Assembly: GCA_022452125.1 (NCBI GenBank)
Contig: JAKURJ010000027.1
Coordinates: forward strand, 1-15,721
Length of the DNA stretch: 15,721 bases
Source: Candidatus Poseidoniaceae archaeon
Lineage (GTDB): Archaea; Thermoplasmatota; Poseidoniia; Poseidoniales; Poseidoniaceae
Direction: 5' to 3'
Shown in pieces: positions 1 to 8,079 of the stretch (its first letter is position 1; every line of letters starts with the position of its first letter). A model generated the notes under the pieces. It was not told where the DNA came from, made no database searches, and was given only the letters and a program-made list of their open reading frames with translations. The position numbers and the translations under genes are program-made.

Positions 1-7
1 CACATCT

Positions 8-2017
8 ATGCCGATTTTACCTAGAAACACAGGGTTCAAACACTATTGCTTTGTCGCGCGTAGCGCGGTGAAGAAGCTGAGTGCTTTGAGACGAAGTTTC
101 TGCGTTTTCGGATTGTTGATTTTAGTTGCACCATTAGTAGTTGCAACCGTACCAGTTTCAGTGGAGGCCAATGAGGAAAATGAACCTCAAGGATGGTGGA
201 CTGAAACCACGGTTGACCGCAACCAAAACAAAATTGGTGACATGGTTGAGCTTCACATGGACAACCCAGTTTTCCTGGACGAGGACAATACTTTGCCTTT
301 GATTATTGATTTCCATTTCACTCCCGGCCAAAAGGAAATTGATATGCTTGAGCGAAATGTCGACTACCAGCATCAATTCATTCTACATGGAATCGATGCA
401 TTGGCAGGAAGAGTTCCTGTTGATGAATTACTTACTCTAAGAGAACTACCTGGAGTAGTAATGATCGAGCTAGATGGAATTCTAACTATTGCAAATAATG
501 ATGCAAGAATTGGACACGGTGTTGATGTTACTTTCGCAGAAACAGGATATGATGGCTCTGGAACCACTGTTGCGATTATTGATACAGGACTTGATGGAAA
601 TCACACAAGTCTAGACGACCAAGATGATGACCCTACTACATACGACCCGAAAATTCTCGGATTCTATGATGCGGTTAACAGCCCAGACGATACAAGCGGC
701 AATATCTTCCCATTCGATGACCAAGGACACGGTTCCCATTGTGGTGGAACAACTGCGGGCACTGGAGCACCGACCTATGACCATCCAGGAATGGCTCCTC
801 AAGCCCACCTAGTTGGAGTAAAGGTGCTTGGAGCGGATGGCTCTGGTTCTTTCGCAGGAGTGATGGCTGGAATGCAGTGGACTATTGACACAATGCACCA
901 ATACAACACAAGAATTGCATCTATGAGCCTAGGAGGCCCTGGTGCCATTGAATGGACTTCTTCTGAGGAAGACAGCGTTAACCGTCAAGCAAATGAAATG
1001 GTTAGAGCAGGTATTGCTCTGTATATTGCTGCGGGTAACAATGGAGTAAGTGCGCAGATTGGGACCCCTGGTTCTGCTGAAGATGTAATCACTGTAGGAG
1101 CACTTGACAAAGACACCTCAATTGCAGTTTACTCGAGCCAAGGACCTACAGAAGAGGGAAGGGTCAAACCAAATGTCGCTTACATGGGAAGCAGTATTAT
1201 GTCAGTTGAATACAACTCTGGTGACCAATATTCCGCAAAGAGCGGAACAAGTATGGCTACCCCTGGAGCAGCCGGAGTTGGAGCACTTATGCTTCAAGCA
1301 AATCCTGATTTGTCACCTTTCGACATTCGAAATATCATGCAAGAAACTGCTACTTACAGACAGTGTCATTACATGGGTGCTAATGAGCCATGTCTCGAAG
1401 ACCTTGTTCCTAAGAACCGACAAAACAACGTTTACGGACACGGACACGTCAACTCATTAGAAGCCGTGCTTGAGGCAGCTCAGTATAACCAACAATACAC
1501 TTTCAATTCTAACATTACACTGATTGTTTCTGAAAATGCCTTTACTGACGGCTCAATCATGTTGGGACCTGGTTCTGAAATACAAATCGATCTGAATCAA
1601 GGAATTGATACAGTGCAATGGATGAGTAACGACCTTAGAGACTCTTGGTCTACTATACATTCTTATGATTACAGCAAGAGTGTTATTTTGAACTATGATG
1701 ACATTGTTGAGGAGTTAGAGCACCTACCAGGTACTGTTCTTCATGCAAATCATACCCTATCTATACGCGGCCTAGAAGGAACCACTTCTAGCCCATTGAT
1801 TTCAATTGATATTACTTTGACAGAGGAAGTTCTAGTTGCCACAAGCAATTCTGATACATCTTCTTTGAATTATGTAATCTATGGATCAGTATTCGCAGCA
1901 ATAATTCTAACAATAGTTCTAGTGATTGCTTTCATGAACAATGATTCCAAAAATGAAGCAACCGATAAGAGAGATACCGACATTGAAGAAGTGGTTGAAG
2001 CCGTAATCATAGAATAA
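8..2017 (+). CDS. Membrane-anchored subtilisin-like serine protease (peptidase S8)
   Basis: Secreted or surface-tethered endopeptidase of the subtilase family. The catalytic triad is visible: Asp192 in AIIDTG, His241 in GHGSHCGG and Ser415 in SGTSMATPG, with the oxyanion-hole Asn344 in AAGNNG. Residues about 22-52 form a basic then hydrophobic stretch that reads as a signal peptide. Residues about 95-163 resemble an I9-type inhibitory propeptide, so the enzyme is probably made as a zymogen. Cys453 and Cys462 could form a disulfide. After the catalytic domain (about 165-490) comes a roughly 130-residue domain I do not recognise, then one hydrophobic helix at about 621-643 and a short charged tail, predicting a C-terminal anchor with the tail in the cytosol. 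The ATG at 8 leaves an unusually long stretch before the hydrophobic core; a GTG at 68 would give a more typical signal peptide, and the frame is also open to the window edge. It lies 7 bp before the next gene. Family call is firm; substrate unknown. Confidence 0.93.
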   Translation: MPILPRNTGFKHYCFVARSAVKKLSALRRSFCVFGLLILVAPLVVATVPVSVEANEENEPQGWWTETTVDRNQNKIGDMVELHMDNPVFLDEDNTLPLIIDFHFTPGQKEIDMLERNVDYQHQFILHGIDALAGRVPVDELLTLRELPGVVMIELDGILTIANNDARIGHGVDVTFAETGYDGSGTTVAIIDTGLDGNHTSLDDQDDDPTTYDPKILGFYDAVNSPDDTSGNIFPFDDQGHGSHCGGTTAGTGAPTYDHPGMAPQAHLVGVKVLGADGSGSFAGVMAGMQWTIDTMHQYNTRIASMSLGGPGAIEWTSSEEDSVNRQANEMVRAGIALYIAAGNNGVSAQIGTPGSAEDVITVGALDKDTSIAVYSSQGPTEEGRVKPNVAYMGSSIMSVEYNSGDQYSAKSGTSMATPGAAGVGALMLQANPDLSPFDIRNIMQETATYRQCHYMGANEPCLEDLVPKNRQNNVYGHGHVNSLEAVLEAAQYNQQYTFNSNITLIVSENAFTDGSIMLGPGSEIQIDLNQGIDTVQWMSNDLRDSWSTIHSYDYSKSVILNYDDIVEELEHLPGTVLHANHTLSIRGLEGTTSSPLISIDITLTEEVLVATSNSDTSSLNYVIYGSVFAAIILTIVLVIAFMNNDSKNEATDKRDTDIEEVVEAVIIE

Positions 2018-2024
2018 AGCCTCT

Positions 2025-5000
2025 ATGAGGGCTATTGCCGGCTCAACATTCAAAAGGCAACATGTAAAAGATTGGCCGAGAAACATGGCTGACGCACCAT
2101 CAAGACCTCAAAGACCGACAAATGCTAAAACTCTGTCACAGCGTGCAGGAAATCTATCTGCAAATGCTGTAGCAACACCTTCTGTTGAGATGGGTGTCAT
2201 AGGTACACCGGCCAACATGGTAGACAACAGTTTGATGAAATTCGCTCAACTAATTCTCTTTGGAATTGCGATGGTAGGAATTTGGGCAGGATTGCTCAGG
2301 ATTGCATTCCCTGGTGATGGACAAGAAACCGGACAAGCCGAGTTCTTGGTACTGGGTTTCGGAGGTTTGTTTTCGGGATTCCTTGCGATTGCATTAGTTG
2401 AATTCCAAAGAAGAAAAGGTGGAAGTGAGTTACAAAATGTTCACGACTACATGTTAGGTGTAGGATTCTTCTTCCTTGCAGTTGGAACCCTTTGGGGTTC
2501 AAGGTGGCTAGTTGGAGAATTGGCCCTGCAGGGTGTTGATTGGTTCATCCCAGAAGGTACAGACCCTAGTGCTGAGGGCTGGATTCCTTCAGCTAACGCA
2601 ATATACGTACAAGTGGCTGCTACGCTATCTCTTGCACTAGCTCAAACTGTTTACTTGATGCGTCTAAAGGGTGTTACGACATTCGGATGGTCGGTTACAA
2701 CATTTACGCCACTAGTGGTTGCATTGATTGGTTCTAGCATTTGGATGGAATGGTCAAACAACATCGTGTCTTGGGAATTAGGTATCTCAATGATCGCTCT
2801 AGCGTCTCTCTCGATGTGGTTATCTCTGCGGGCAAATAGTGGAATTATTTTCTCAGTAGTTGCTGTTACTTCGGGATTACTGCCTCTGCTTTACGAATAT
2901 AACAACGAAGACGTAGGCAACGGTGGGGCAATTTCCCTGCTTGTGTTCATAATTGCTGTACAAGGTACTCTTGCTGCAGACCGACGTTTGCGCCAAGACT
3001 TGATGCAGTGGACCTCTGCGTTACTAGTTGGAGAAGTAATTCTTGCAATGTTAATCGCAAGAGAACAAGAGTTTGAGTTAATCTTAGGTCCAATTCGACA
3101 ATACGACCTGGGCACACTTTCACCATACTTAACCCTGCAAGTTGGATTATGGCTAGCGGTTCTAATCGCTTATTTCCCTGCTACATTGATGCGTAGAATA
3201 CCATACATGCCAATTGGTTTGGCTGCTAGATTGTTCATCATCACCCCAACTGCGGGACTCATACCTTGGGTTACGACGCTAATCATGCTACCATACCTAC
3301 TAGTAATTTCTAAGGTCACTAGAAATTGGGTTGCTAACTTGACAATGCTAGCTGTCGGATTCTCATTCTTCGCTCAGTCACATTACACAGGAGGTTTCGA
3401 GCCTGGATGGCTAGAATTTACCATACTAGTCGTAGTATTATTCAGTGGAGAAATAGGTAGAAAGAAAGGACACTTATCCGACTGGGCTCACTTCGTTACT
3501 CTCGGATTACTGGTATTGTCCGAGTCTGTATTGTTCGGAGACGACCCATACACGCCTTGGGCACTGTTCCTCTATGCAATCATCTCTTCATTCATGATGA
3601 TGATGGAAGCAGAGAAGTCTGGCGACAAGACCGTCGCATTCAACGCGTCTGCCGCAACAGCAGGCTCAATGATAATTGCAATCATTCTATCAGTATTCGA
3701 TAGATTAGAAGTCCCATTGCCAGATAATATTTCTTCGAGCCTTGACGGATTCAATATCACCTTAGCTCTCGTTGGACTGATAGTTTATGCTTCCATGAGG
3801 AAATTCAAGAGAATTGAATTGGACATAGGGGTATTAATCAACTGGGCTGAAGGTCAGAGAAAGAAGGTAATGCCAGTGTTTGATTCAAGTACGAATGCTT
3901 GGGTTGTACCACAGGATAACGAGTTAAGAGACCCGATGGATTACTCTTGGGGCCCTCTAGGACGGATGAGTCTAATTGGACCGATGGTTCTATTCACTGT
4001 TGCACTAACCTCAGTAGGACTCAATGACCTGGCACAAAATATCACATGGACATTGTTGATGGTTGTACCAATAGGAATCATCATTGCAGAAGTAATTAGA
4101 GAAGAACAAGCTTCTTCCTCTGGCAGAATGATTGCAACATTGACAATGATCGCAGTCGCTGCACCAATGGCTTGGAGCCTAAATGATGCTCGAAGTGATT
4201 TTGGTGTACTAGAAAATTCAATGATTTTGTTTGATTTGATGTTATTGGCTGGACCTCTTGGAATTTCGATAATGCTTGATAGGAAGGGCTTGAATGAAGA
4301 TTCCTTGAATCGAAGTGCCGATATTACAACATTAATGGGGTTACTAATTCTAGGGTTATTCGATACAACTGGCGGATTACTATTCATTCCGATGTACATC
4401 CTTGTATTCGTTAGAGCGCTAAAGCACAGGCTAGCAGTCGTACTTTGCATCGCACCAGTTGCATTCTTGTTGTTTGGAGATGGAATTTCGGCTGACAGAT
4501 TTGTTACCGATGGAGCGATTGTTGCTGAAATACTTGGTGTGATCAATCTAACTGCTTACGACCCGACTGAGGTTACTTTCCTCAACCTAAGCAGATTCGC
4601 CTTCCTAATGATGACAATTACCAATCTTGTGGTCCTAGTCAAGGCTATTATAGACAAGCAGTATGAGGATGAGATCGAATTTGAAACCCCGGTAGCAATT
4701 CCTGCAATTTGGATGACCATAGGTGTCTTTGGAGTATTACCTGAAGCAAGTTGGATATTATTGTCTTTGACAATACTACTGACAATTTACTCCTGGTTAA
4801 TCGGAAAGCTAGACCTAATCCCATGGACTCCGGTCTTGACTTTCTTCTCGTTCTGGATTGGATTTACTAATGACTCGAATTTCAACCATTTCGATGACAT
4901 CGATTACATTACAAACAGTTTGCTTGGAACTGGTTTATTCACGCTAGTTCTCAACCAATGCAGTGCAAAGGGTTGGCTTTACAAGTATGCAGACGAAACT

Positions 5001-6167
5001 GTAGCTGGCGTAGAGTATTCAATCGACGGCCAGCCAATAGTGAGCGTATTCGACTTGAGAACTGAACTTGCGCGTGACAGATTGACTACAATTACACGTA
5101 CTTGGACTATCGTCTGTCTAACATTCTCATGGACTGCGCTCAAAGGAATCGGTACAATCATTGGTGCCATTTGGGCAACATACGACGCATTCGCTAATGG
5201 ACAGAAGTATTCACTATTCATTCTTCCATTGCTGCACGCATTCGCAGTTTGGAACGTCCTAGAAAGGATGGATCAAACCGACGCTCTGCAAGACACCTTT
5301 GTGGGGTCAGTGCTAATGGTATGCGGTATATTGTTGACAATCATTGCATCTAAAGCAGACCTTGCATGGAATTGGAAGATATTTGATTGGGATGATGAGA
5401 TCGAATATTACGGATGGATTGACAGAGCAGGGCAGCTAGGTATTGTTTACTTCTTGAGCGGTATATCCTGGGCTTTAGGAGAAACGAATCTCGAGCAATT
5501 CATGTGGGTTGTTTGGGCAGCATTCCTGTCGGGAATTGCGGTTCAAGGATTTAGAGATGAGACAGAAACTCCATGGAGAAGAGGATTCGGTGCAATGGGT
5601 ACAGTATTCTCTCTATTCATGCTCTCTCTAACTTTCGATACAGAACTTTACACGAATGTAACTTGGATGTTCATGGGAGTAGTTGCTCTTGGATTCGGAT
5701 TTGCTTACTTCTCTAGAATGGGAGAAGTATCCACACTTTTCACTGAAGATTTCACTCAGGCAAAGGATGCAATCATGGGCCAGTTTGGCGGCGGTGATGA
5801 TGAAGAGGAAGAAATTGAAGCGATCCCAGAACCTGTTAATTCAGAAGAAGACACGGAAGATGACTCTGAAGAAATTGATGAAGCAGAAGACTTGGACGAA
5901 GTTATCGATATCGATGAGGATGAAGATGTTGTTGAAGAGGTACAGCCTTTGTTAAAGCAGGAAATTGAAGACACAATTATCGATAAGGCTGCTGAAATCG
6001 TTGAAGAAGCTGTTGAACAGAAGATGTTCGAATACGATTTGCTACTGGACCCATCAGTTATGTCAGCAATTCAAGAATCACTTGCTAGTACGCCTCACGA
6101 AGGATTCAAGCCAGTGGTATCAGTATCACCAAGTGGTAATTTGAAAATTGACTTCGTTCCATTGTGA
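2025..6167 (+). CDS. Giant polytopic membrane protein of unknown function with acidic C-terminal tail
   Basis: I do not recognise this family. The product has 1380 residues. By eye, about 35 or more hydrophobic segments run from residue 72 to about 1229. Two longer hydrophilic loops interrupt them, at about 591-647 and 978-1020. After the last membrane segment comes a strongly acidic, Glu/Asp-rich stretch (about 1258-1308), then a region that looks helical, ending in a short segment (about 1361-1380) with alternating hydrophobic residues that looks folded. No catalytic motif, ATPase signature, glycosyltransferase motif or transporter signature was found. The size and architecture recall the bacterial DUF2339-type large membrane proteins, but I could not establish homology. 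The first ATG is at 2025, 7 bp after the protease stop; an ATG at 2085 (MADAPSRP) is an equally plausible start because the 20 intervening residues look non-structural. Neither has a clear ribosome-binding site. Proximity suggests co-transcription with the protease. Confidence 0.85.
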   Translation: MRAIAGSTFKRQHVKDWPRNMADAPSRPQRPTNAKTLSQRAGNLSANAVATPSVEMGVIGTPANMVDNSLMKFAQLILFGIAMVGIWAGLLRIAFPGDGQETGQAEFLVLGFGGLFSGFLAIALVEFQRRKGGSELQNVHDYMLGVGFFFLAVGTLWGSRWLVGELALQGVDWFIPEGTDPSAEGWIPSANAIYVQVAATLSLALAQTVYLMRLKGVTTFGWSVTTFTPLVVALIGSSIWMEWSNNIVSWELGISMIALASLSMWLSLRANSGIIFSVVAVTSGLLPLLYEYNNEDVGNGGAISLLVFIIAVQGTLAADRRLRQDLMQWTSALLVGEVILAMLIAREQEFELILGPIRQYDLGTLSPYLTLQVGLWLAVLIAYFPATLMRRIPYMPIGLAARLFIITPTAGLIPWVTTLIMLPYLLVISKVTRNWVANLTMLAVGFSFFAQSHYTGGFEPGWLEFTILVVVLFSGEIGRKKGHLSDWAHFVTLGLLVLSESVLFGDDPYTPWALFLYAIISSFMMMMEAEKSGDKTVAFNASAATAGSMIIAIILSVFDRLEVPLPDNISSSLDGFNITLALVGLIVYASMRKFKRIELDIGVLINWAEGQRKKVMPVFDSSTNAWVVPQDNELRDPMDYSWGPLGRMSLIGPMVLFTVALTSVGLNDLAQNITWTLLMVVPIGIIIAEVIREEQASSSGRMIATLTMIAVAAPMAWSLNDARSDFGVLENSMILFDLMLLAGPLGISIMLDRKGLNEDSLNRSADITTLMGLLILGLFDTTGGLLFIPMYILVFVRALKHRLAVVLCIAPVAFLLFGDGISADRFVTDGAIVAEILGVINLTAYDPTEVTFLNLSRFAFLMMTITNLVVLVKAIIDKQYEDEIEFETPVAIPAIWMTIGVFGVLPEASWILLSLTILLTIYSWLIGKLDLIPWTPVLTFFSFWIGFTNDSNFNHFDDIDYITNSLLGTGLFTLVLNQCSAKGWLYKYADETVAGVEYSIDGQPIVSVFDLRTELARDRLTTITRTWTIVCLTFSWTALKGIGTIIGAIWATYDAFANGQKYSLFILPLLHAFAVWNVLERMDQTDALQDTFVGSVLMVCGILLTIIASKADLAWNWKIFDWDDEIEYYGWIDRAGQLGIVYFLSGISWALGETNLEQFMWVVWAAFLSGIAVQGFRDETETPWRRGFGAMGTVFSLFMLSLTFDTELYTNVTWMFMGVVALGFGFAYFSRMGEVSTLFTEDFTQAKDAIMGQFGGGDDEEEEIEAIPEPVNSEEDTEDDSEEIDEAEDLDEVIDIDEDEDVVEEVQPLLKQEIEDTIIDKAAEIVEEAVEQKMFEYDLLLDPSVMSAIQESLASTPHEGFKPVVSVSPSGNLKIDFVPL

Positions 6168-6200
6168 TTCATCCGCCATGATGAAACACTTCGCCAGCAT

Positions 6201-6205
6201 GGGAG
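6201..6205 (+). promoter_or_regulatory. Probable ribosome-binding site for oligoribonuclease
   Basis: GGGAG lies 4 bases before the ATG at 6210 and supports that start. An ATG at 6199 is out of frame. Confidence 0.4.
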
Positions 6206-6209
6206 TGCT

Positions 6210-6743
6210 ATGGCGAAAGAAATGGTGTGGATCGATTTGGAGATGACCGGCCTAGATATAGAAGTAGAATCGATTATCGAAATTGCCACAATTATCACAG
6301 ATGCTGAATTGAACATTATTGCACAAGGCCCCAACTTGGCAATAAATGTCAGTGAAGAACTGCTAGAAGGGATGGATGAGTGGAATACAACCCACCATAC
6401 CGCATCGGGACTAGTCGATAGAGTTCGCAATGAAGGAGTAAGCCTAGGAGAGGCTATCCGCCAAACATGTGAGTTCTTGAATGAAAATATAGAGCCTGGA
6501 ACAGCACCTCTATGTGGCAACTCAGTTCACAATGACAGAGTATTCCTAGCGAAAGAAATGCCAGAGGTACTGGATATGCTTCACTACAGAATTGTAGATG
6601 TGTCCACAATCAAAGAATTAGTTAATCGATGGTACCCTGATTTGCCAAGATACCAGAAAAAAGAGGCTCATAGAGCACTGGATGACATTATTGAATCAAT
6701 AGAAGAATTGCGCCACTATCGCGAGCATGTTTTCACAAATTGA
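6210..6743 (+). CDS. orn: Oligoribonuclease (DEDDh 3'-5' exoribonuclease)
   Basis: Degrades the 2-5 nucleotide RNA fragments left by other RNases, especially dinucleotides, to mononucleotides in the cytosol. The 177-residue length matches the family. The DEDDh catalytic set is visible: Asp9 and Glu11 in WIDLEMTGLD, Asp109 in GNSVHNDR, and His154 with Asp159 in HRALDDI; the His-to-Asp spacing of five is that of Orn. It follows the giant membrane protein by 42 bp on the same strand and ends tail-to-tail with xdhC, overlapping it by 11 bp. Orn is best known from proteobacteria and actinobacteria and, as REXO2, from eukaryotes; it is uncommon in archaea, so a bacterial origin by transfer is possible if the host is archaeal. 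The functional call is secure. Confidence 0.95.
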   Translation: MAKEMVWIDLEMTGLDIEVESIIEIATIITDAELNIIAQGPNLAINVSEELLEGMDEWNTTHHTASGLVDRVRNEGVSLGEAIRQTCEFLNENIEPGTAPLCGNSVHNDRVFLAKEMPEVLDMLHYRIVDVSTIKELVNRWYPDLPRYQKKEAHRALDDIIESIEELRHYREHVFTN

Positions 6744-7536
6744 TTCCTTTGTGAGATGCCAAAATCTCAGCTAGAACTGCAATGGCTATCTCTTCAGGGC
6801 TTTCTGCACCAATATCAAGACCTATGGGGCAATTTACTCTGTCAAGAGTTTCTTGCTCAATGCCTGATTCAAGTGCGACCTTGGTGAAGGCATTCCACTT
6901 TGATTTGGAGCCGATAACACCCAATCGCCCATCATATCCGGCGAATAATAGTCCCAATAGGCGCTCTTCATCTTCCTTCCAATCGTGACCTAGAAGTAGG
7001 ATATCACTAAATCGAGACAGTGAATCTTTGTTCTCTGCCATCAAGAAATCTTTGGGACATGAGTGGTGGGTTTCAGTAGCGCCTTCTAGTTCAGCATATT
7101 CTGCTCTGGAATCTTGAACTGAATAGCTCCAATCTAGCGGCTTACAAGCCTCAGCAATCGCTTTTGCACAATGTCCACCTCCCATCAGTAGAATGTGTGG
7201 CATAGGAATCAGAACCTCCAAAGCGACCGTCACACGGCCGCCACATAGACTGTCCAGAGGTTGTACCTCATAGCCCTTGGCCCCTTTGTTAAGACCGTAA
7301 GTTATCACCTCGCCACATGGTTTAGTCGCTTCTTGAAGCAATTCTTTCAGACGAGAAATAACCTTCATTTCCAATCCTGCTCCGCCCACTGTGCCTTCAA
7401 CCTCAGATGCTGTCAGCGCAAGTCTTGCACCCATTTTCCCAGGCACAGAGCCAGCAGTCGATACGACTGTAGCAATGGCGACTTTCCTGTTCAAGGAAAG
7501 TTGACCAAGGGACCATTGCAAAGTACGTGCAGTCAT
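6733..7536 (-). CDS. xdhC: XdhC/CoxI family molybdenum hydroxylase maturation factor
   Basis: XdhC-type proteins bind the molybdenum cofactor, protect it during sulfuration and deliver it to xanthine dehydrogenase, CO dehydrogenase or aldehyde oxidase-type hydroxylases. The 267 residues show both family halves: an N-terminal XdhC_CoxI domain (about 12-105) with STAGSVPGKMGARL, EGTVGGAGLE and the CGG motif at 98-100, and a C-terminal Rossmann-like domain (about 113-258) opening with LLMGGGHCAKA and closing with the signature CPIGLDIGAESPEEIA. Its ATG overlaps the stop of the upstream MocA-like frame as ATGA (7536-7533), the classic arrangement for translational coupling, so both presumably served the same enzyme. 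No molybdenum hydroxylase subunits are encoded in the window. Because its partner is interrupted upstream, translation of xdhC may be affected if coupling is essential. Confidence 0.9.
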   Translation of the reverse strand: MTARTLQWSLGQLSLNRKVAIATVVSTAGSVPGKMGARLALTASEVEGTVGGAGLEMKVISRLKELLQEATKPCGEVITYGLNKGAKGYEVQPLDSLCGGRVTVALEVLIPMPHILLMGGGHCAKAIAEACKPLDWSYSVQDSRAEYAELEGATETHHSCPKDFLMAENKDSLSRFSDILLLGHDWKEDEERLLGLLFAGYDGRLGVIGSKSKWNAFTKVALESGIEQETLDRVNCPIGLDIGAESPEEIAIAVLAEILASHKGINL

Positions 7537-8075
7537 CGCAATGCCTCCAAATCGCCGGGTGTGTCAATGTTCATATGTTCGCCGGGTGCATTTACTCTTT
7601 CAATATCTAGACTATCTCTCAGAGATGCACTCTTCGCTAATGTCAATACTTTCTCTACATCGCAAAGCAATAATGGATGGCCGCTAGGCACTGGAGATGT
7701 GTTTTTCTTACACTGTAGCAATTCAGATACTGTATCACTATTCCATCCACATCTATCAACAGGGCAAACTAAGACTCGGCGAGGAGTCCTACCTAATTCA
7801 CTGATTAAGGAAAGCAAACCAACTTGTAAGGAGCCTGTTCTGCCCTCTTCTGGATTAGGATTTACTACAACCGTGGCTCAATTACATTCCAACATGACGT
7901 CTACTTGCAATTCTGCTCGAGTTACCACGATGATTGTCGAACTGCCGCTTTGTTGTAGCATTCGTACTGAACGAGCGACCAAGGTTTCGCCGCCCCACTT
8001 TACCAAAGCCTTAGGCTCGCCCAATCGAGATGATGCTCCCGCTGCCAAAACGATGGCGGGTACGCCTTTGGTCAT
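7533..8075 (-). pseudogene. MobA/MocA-like molybdopterin nucleotidyltransferase, interrupted by an in-frame TGA
   Basis: A NTP-transferase domain gene of the MocA/MobA type, which attaches CMP or GMP to molybdopterin. Starting from the ATG at 8075 the first 65 residues carry the nucleotide-binding motif LAAGASSRLGEPKALV. Codon 66 (7880-7878) is TGA. Translation continues in the same frame, without any shift, into clear family sequence: VVVNPNPEEGRTGSLQVGL, then VLVCPVDR (metal-binding Asp), SGHPLLL, and NIDTPGDLEAL at the end. The full frame would be about 180 codons, close to normal. The lesion is therefore one nonsense codon; a C-to-T change from a CGA Arg codon would produce it. Other genes here use TGA as a normal stop, so global recoding is unlikely. 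The ATG at 8075 sits 4 bases beyond the acyl-CoA dehydrogenase stop; an in-frame ATG at 8102 overlaps that gene and is less likely. The alternatives are a sequencing or population variant rather than a fixed pseudogene. Confidence 0.85.
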
Positions 8076-8079
8076 ATGC

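Noticed and set aside
3941..4546. 201-codon minus-strand open frame inside the giant membrane protein gene
   Set aside because: It mirrors the regular hydrophobic codon pattern of the plus-strand gene and has no ribosome-binding site or motif.
7878..7880. TGA in the MocA-like gene as a selenocysteine or genome-wide recoded codon
   Set aside because: Several neighbouring genes end in TGA, so global recoding is ruled out. A Cys/Sec is not expected at this position of the family and no obvious SECIS-like hairpin was seen.
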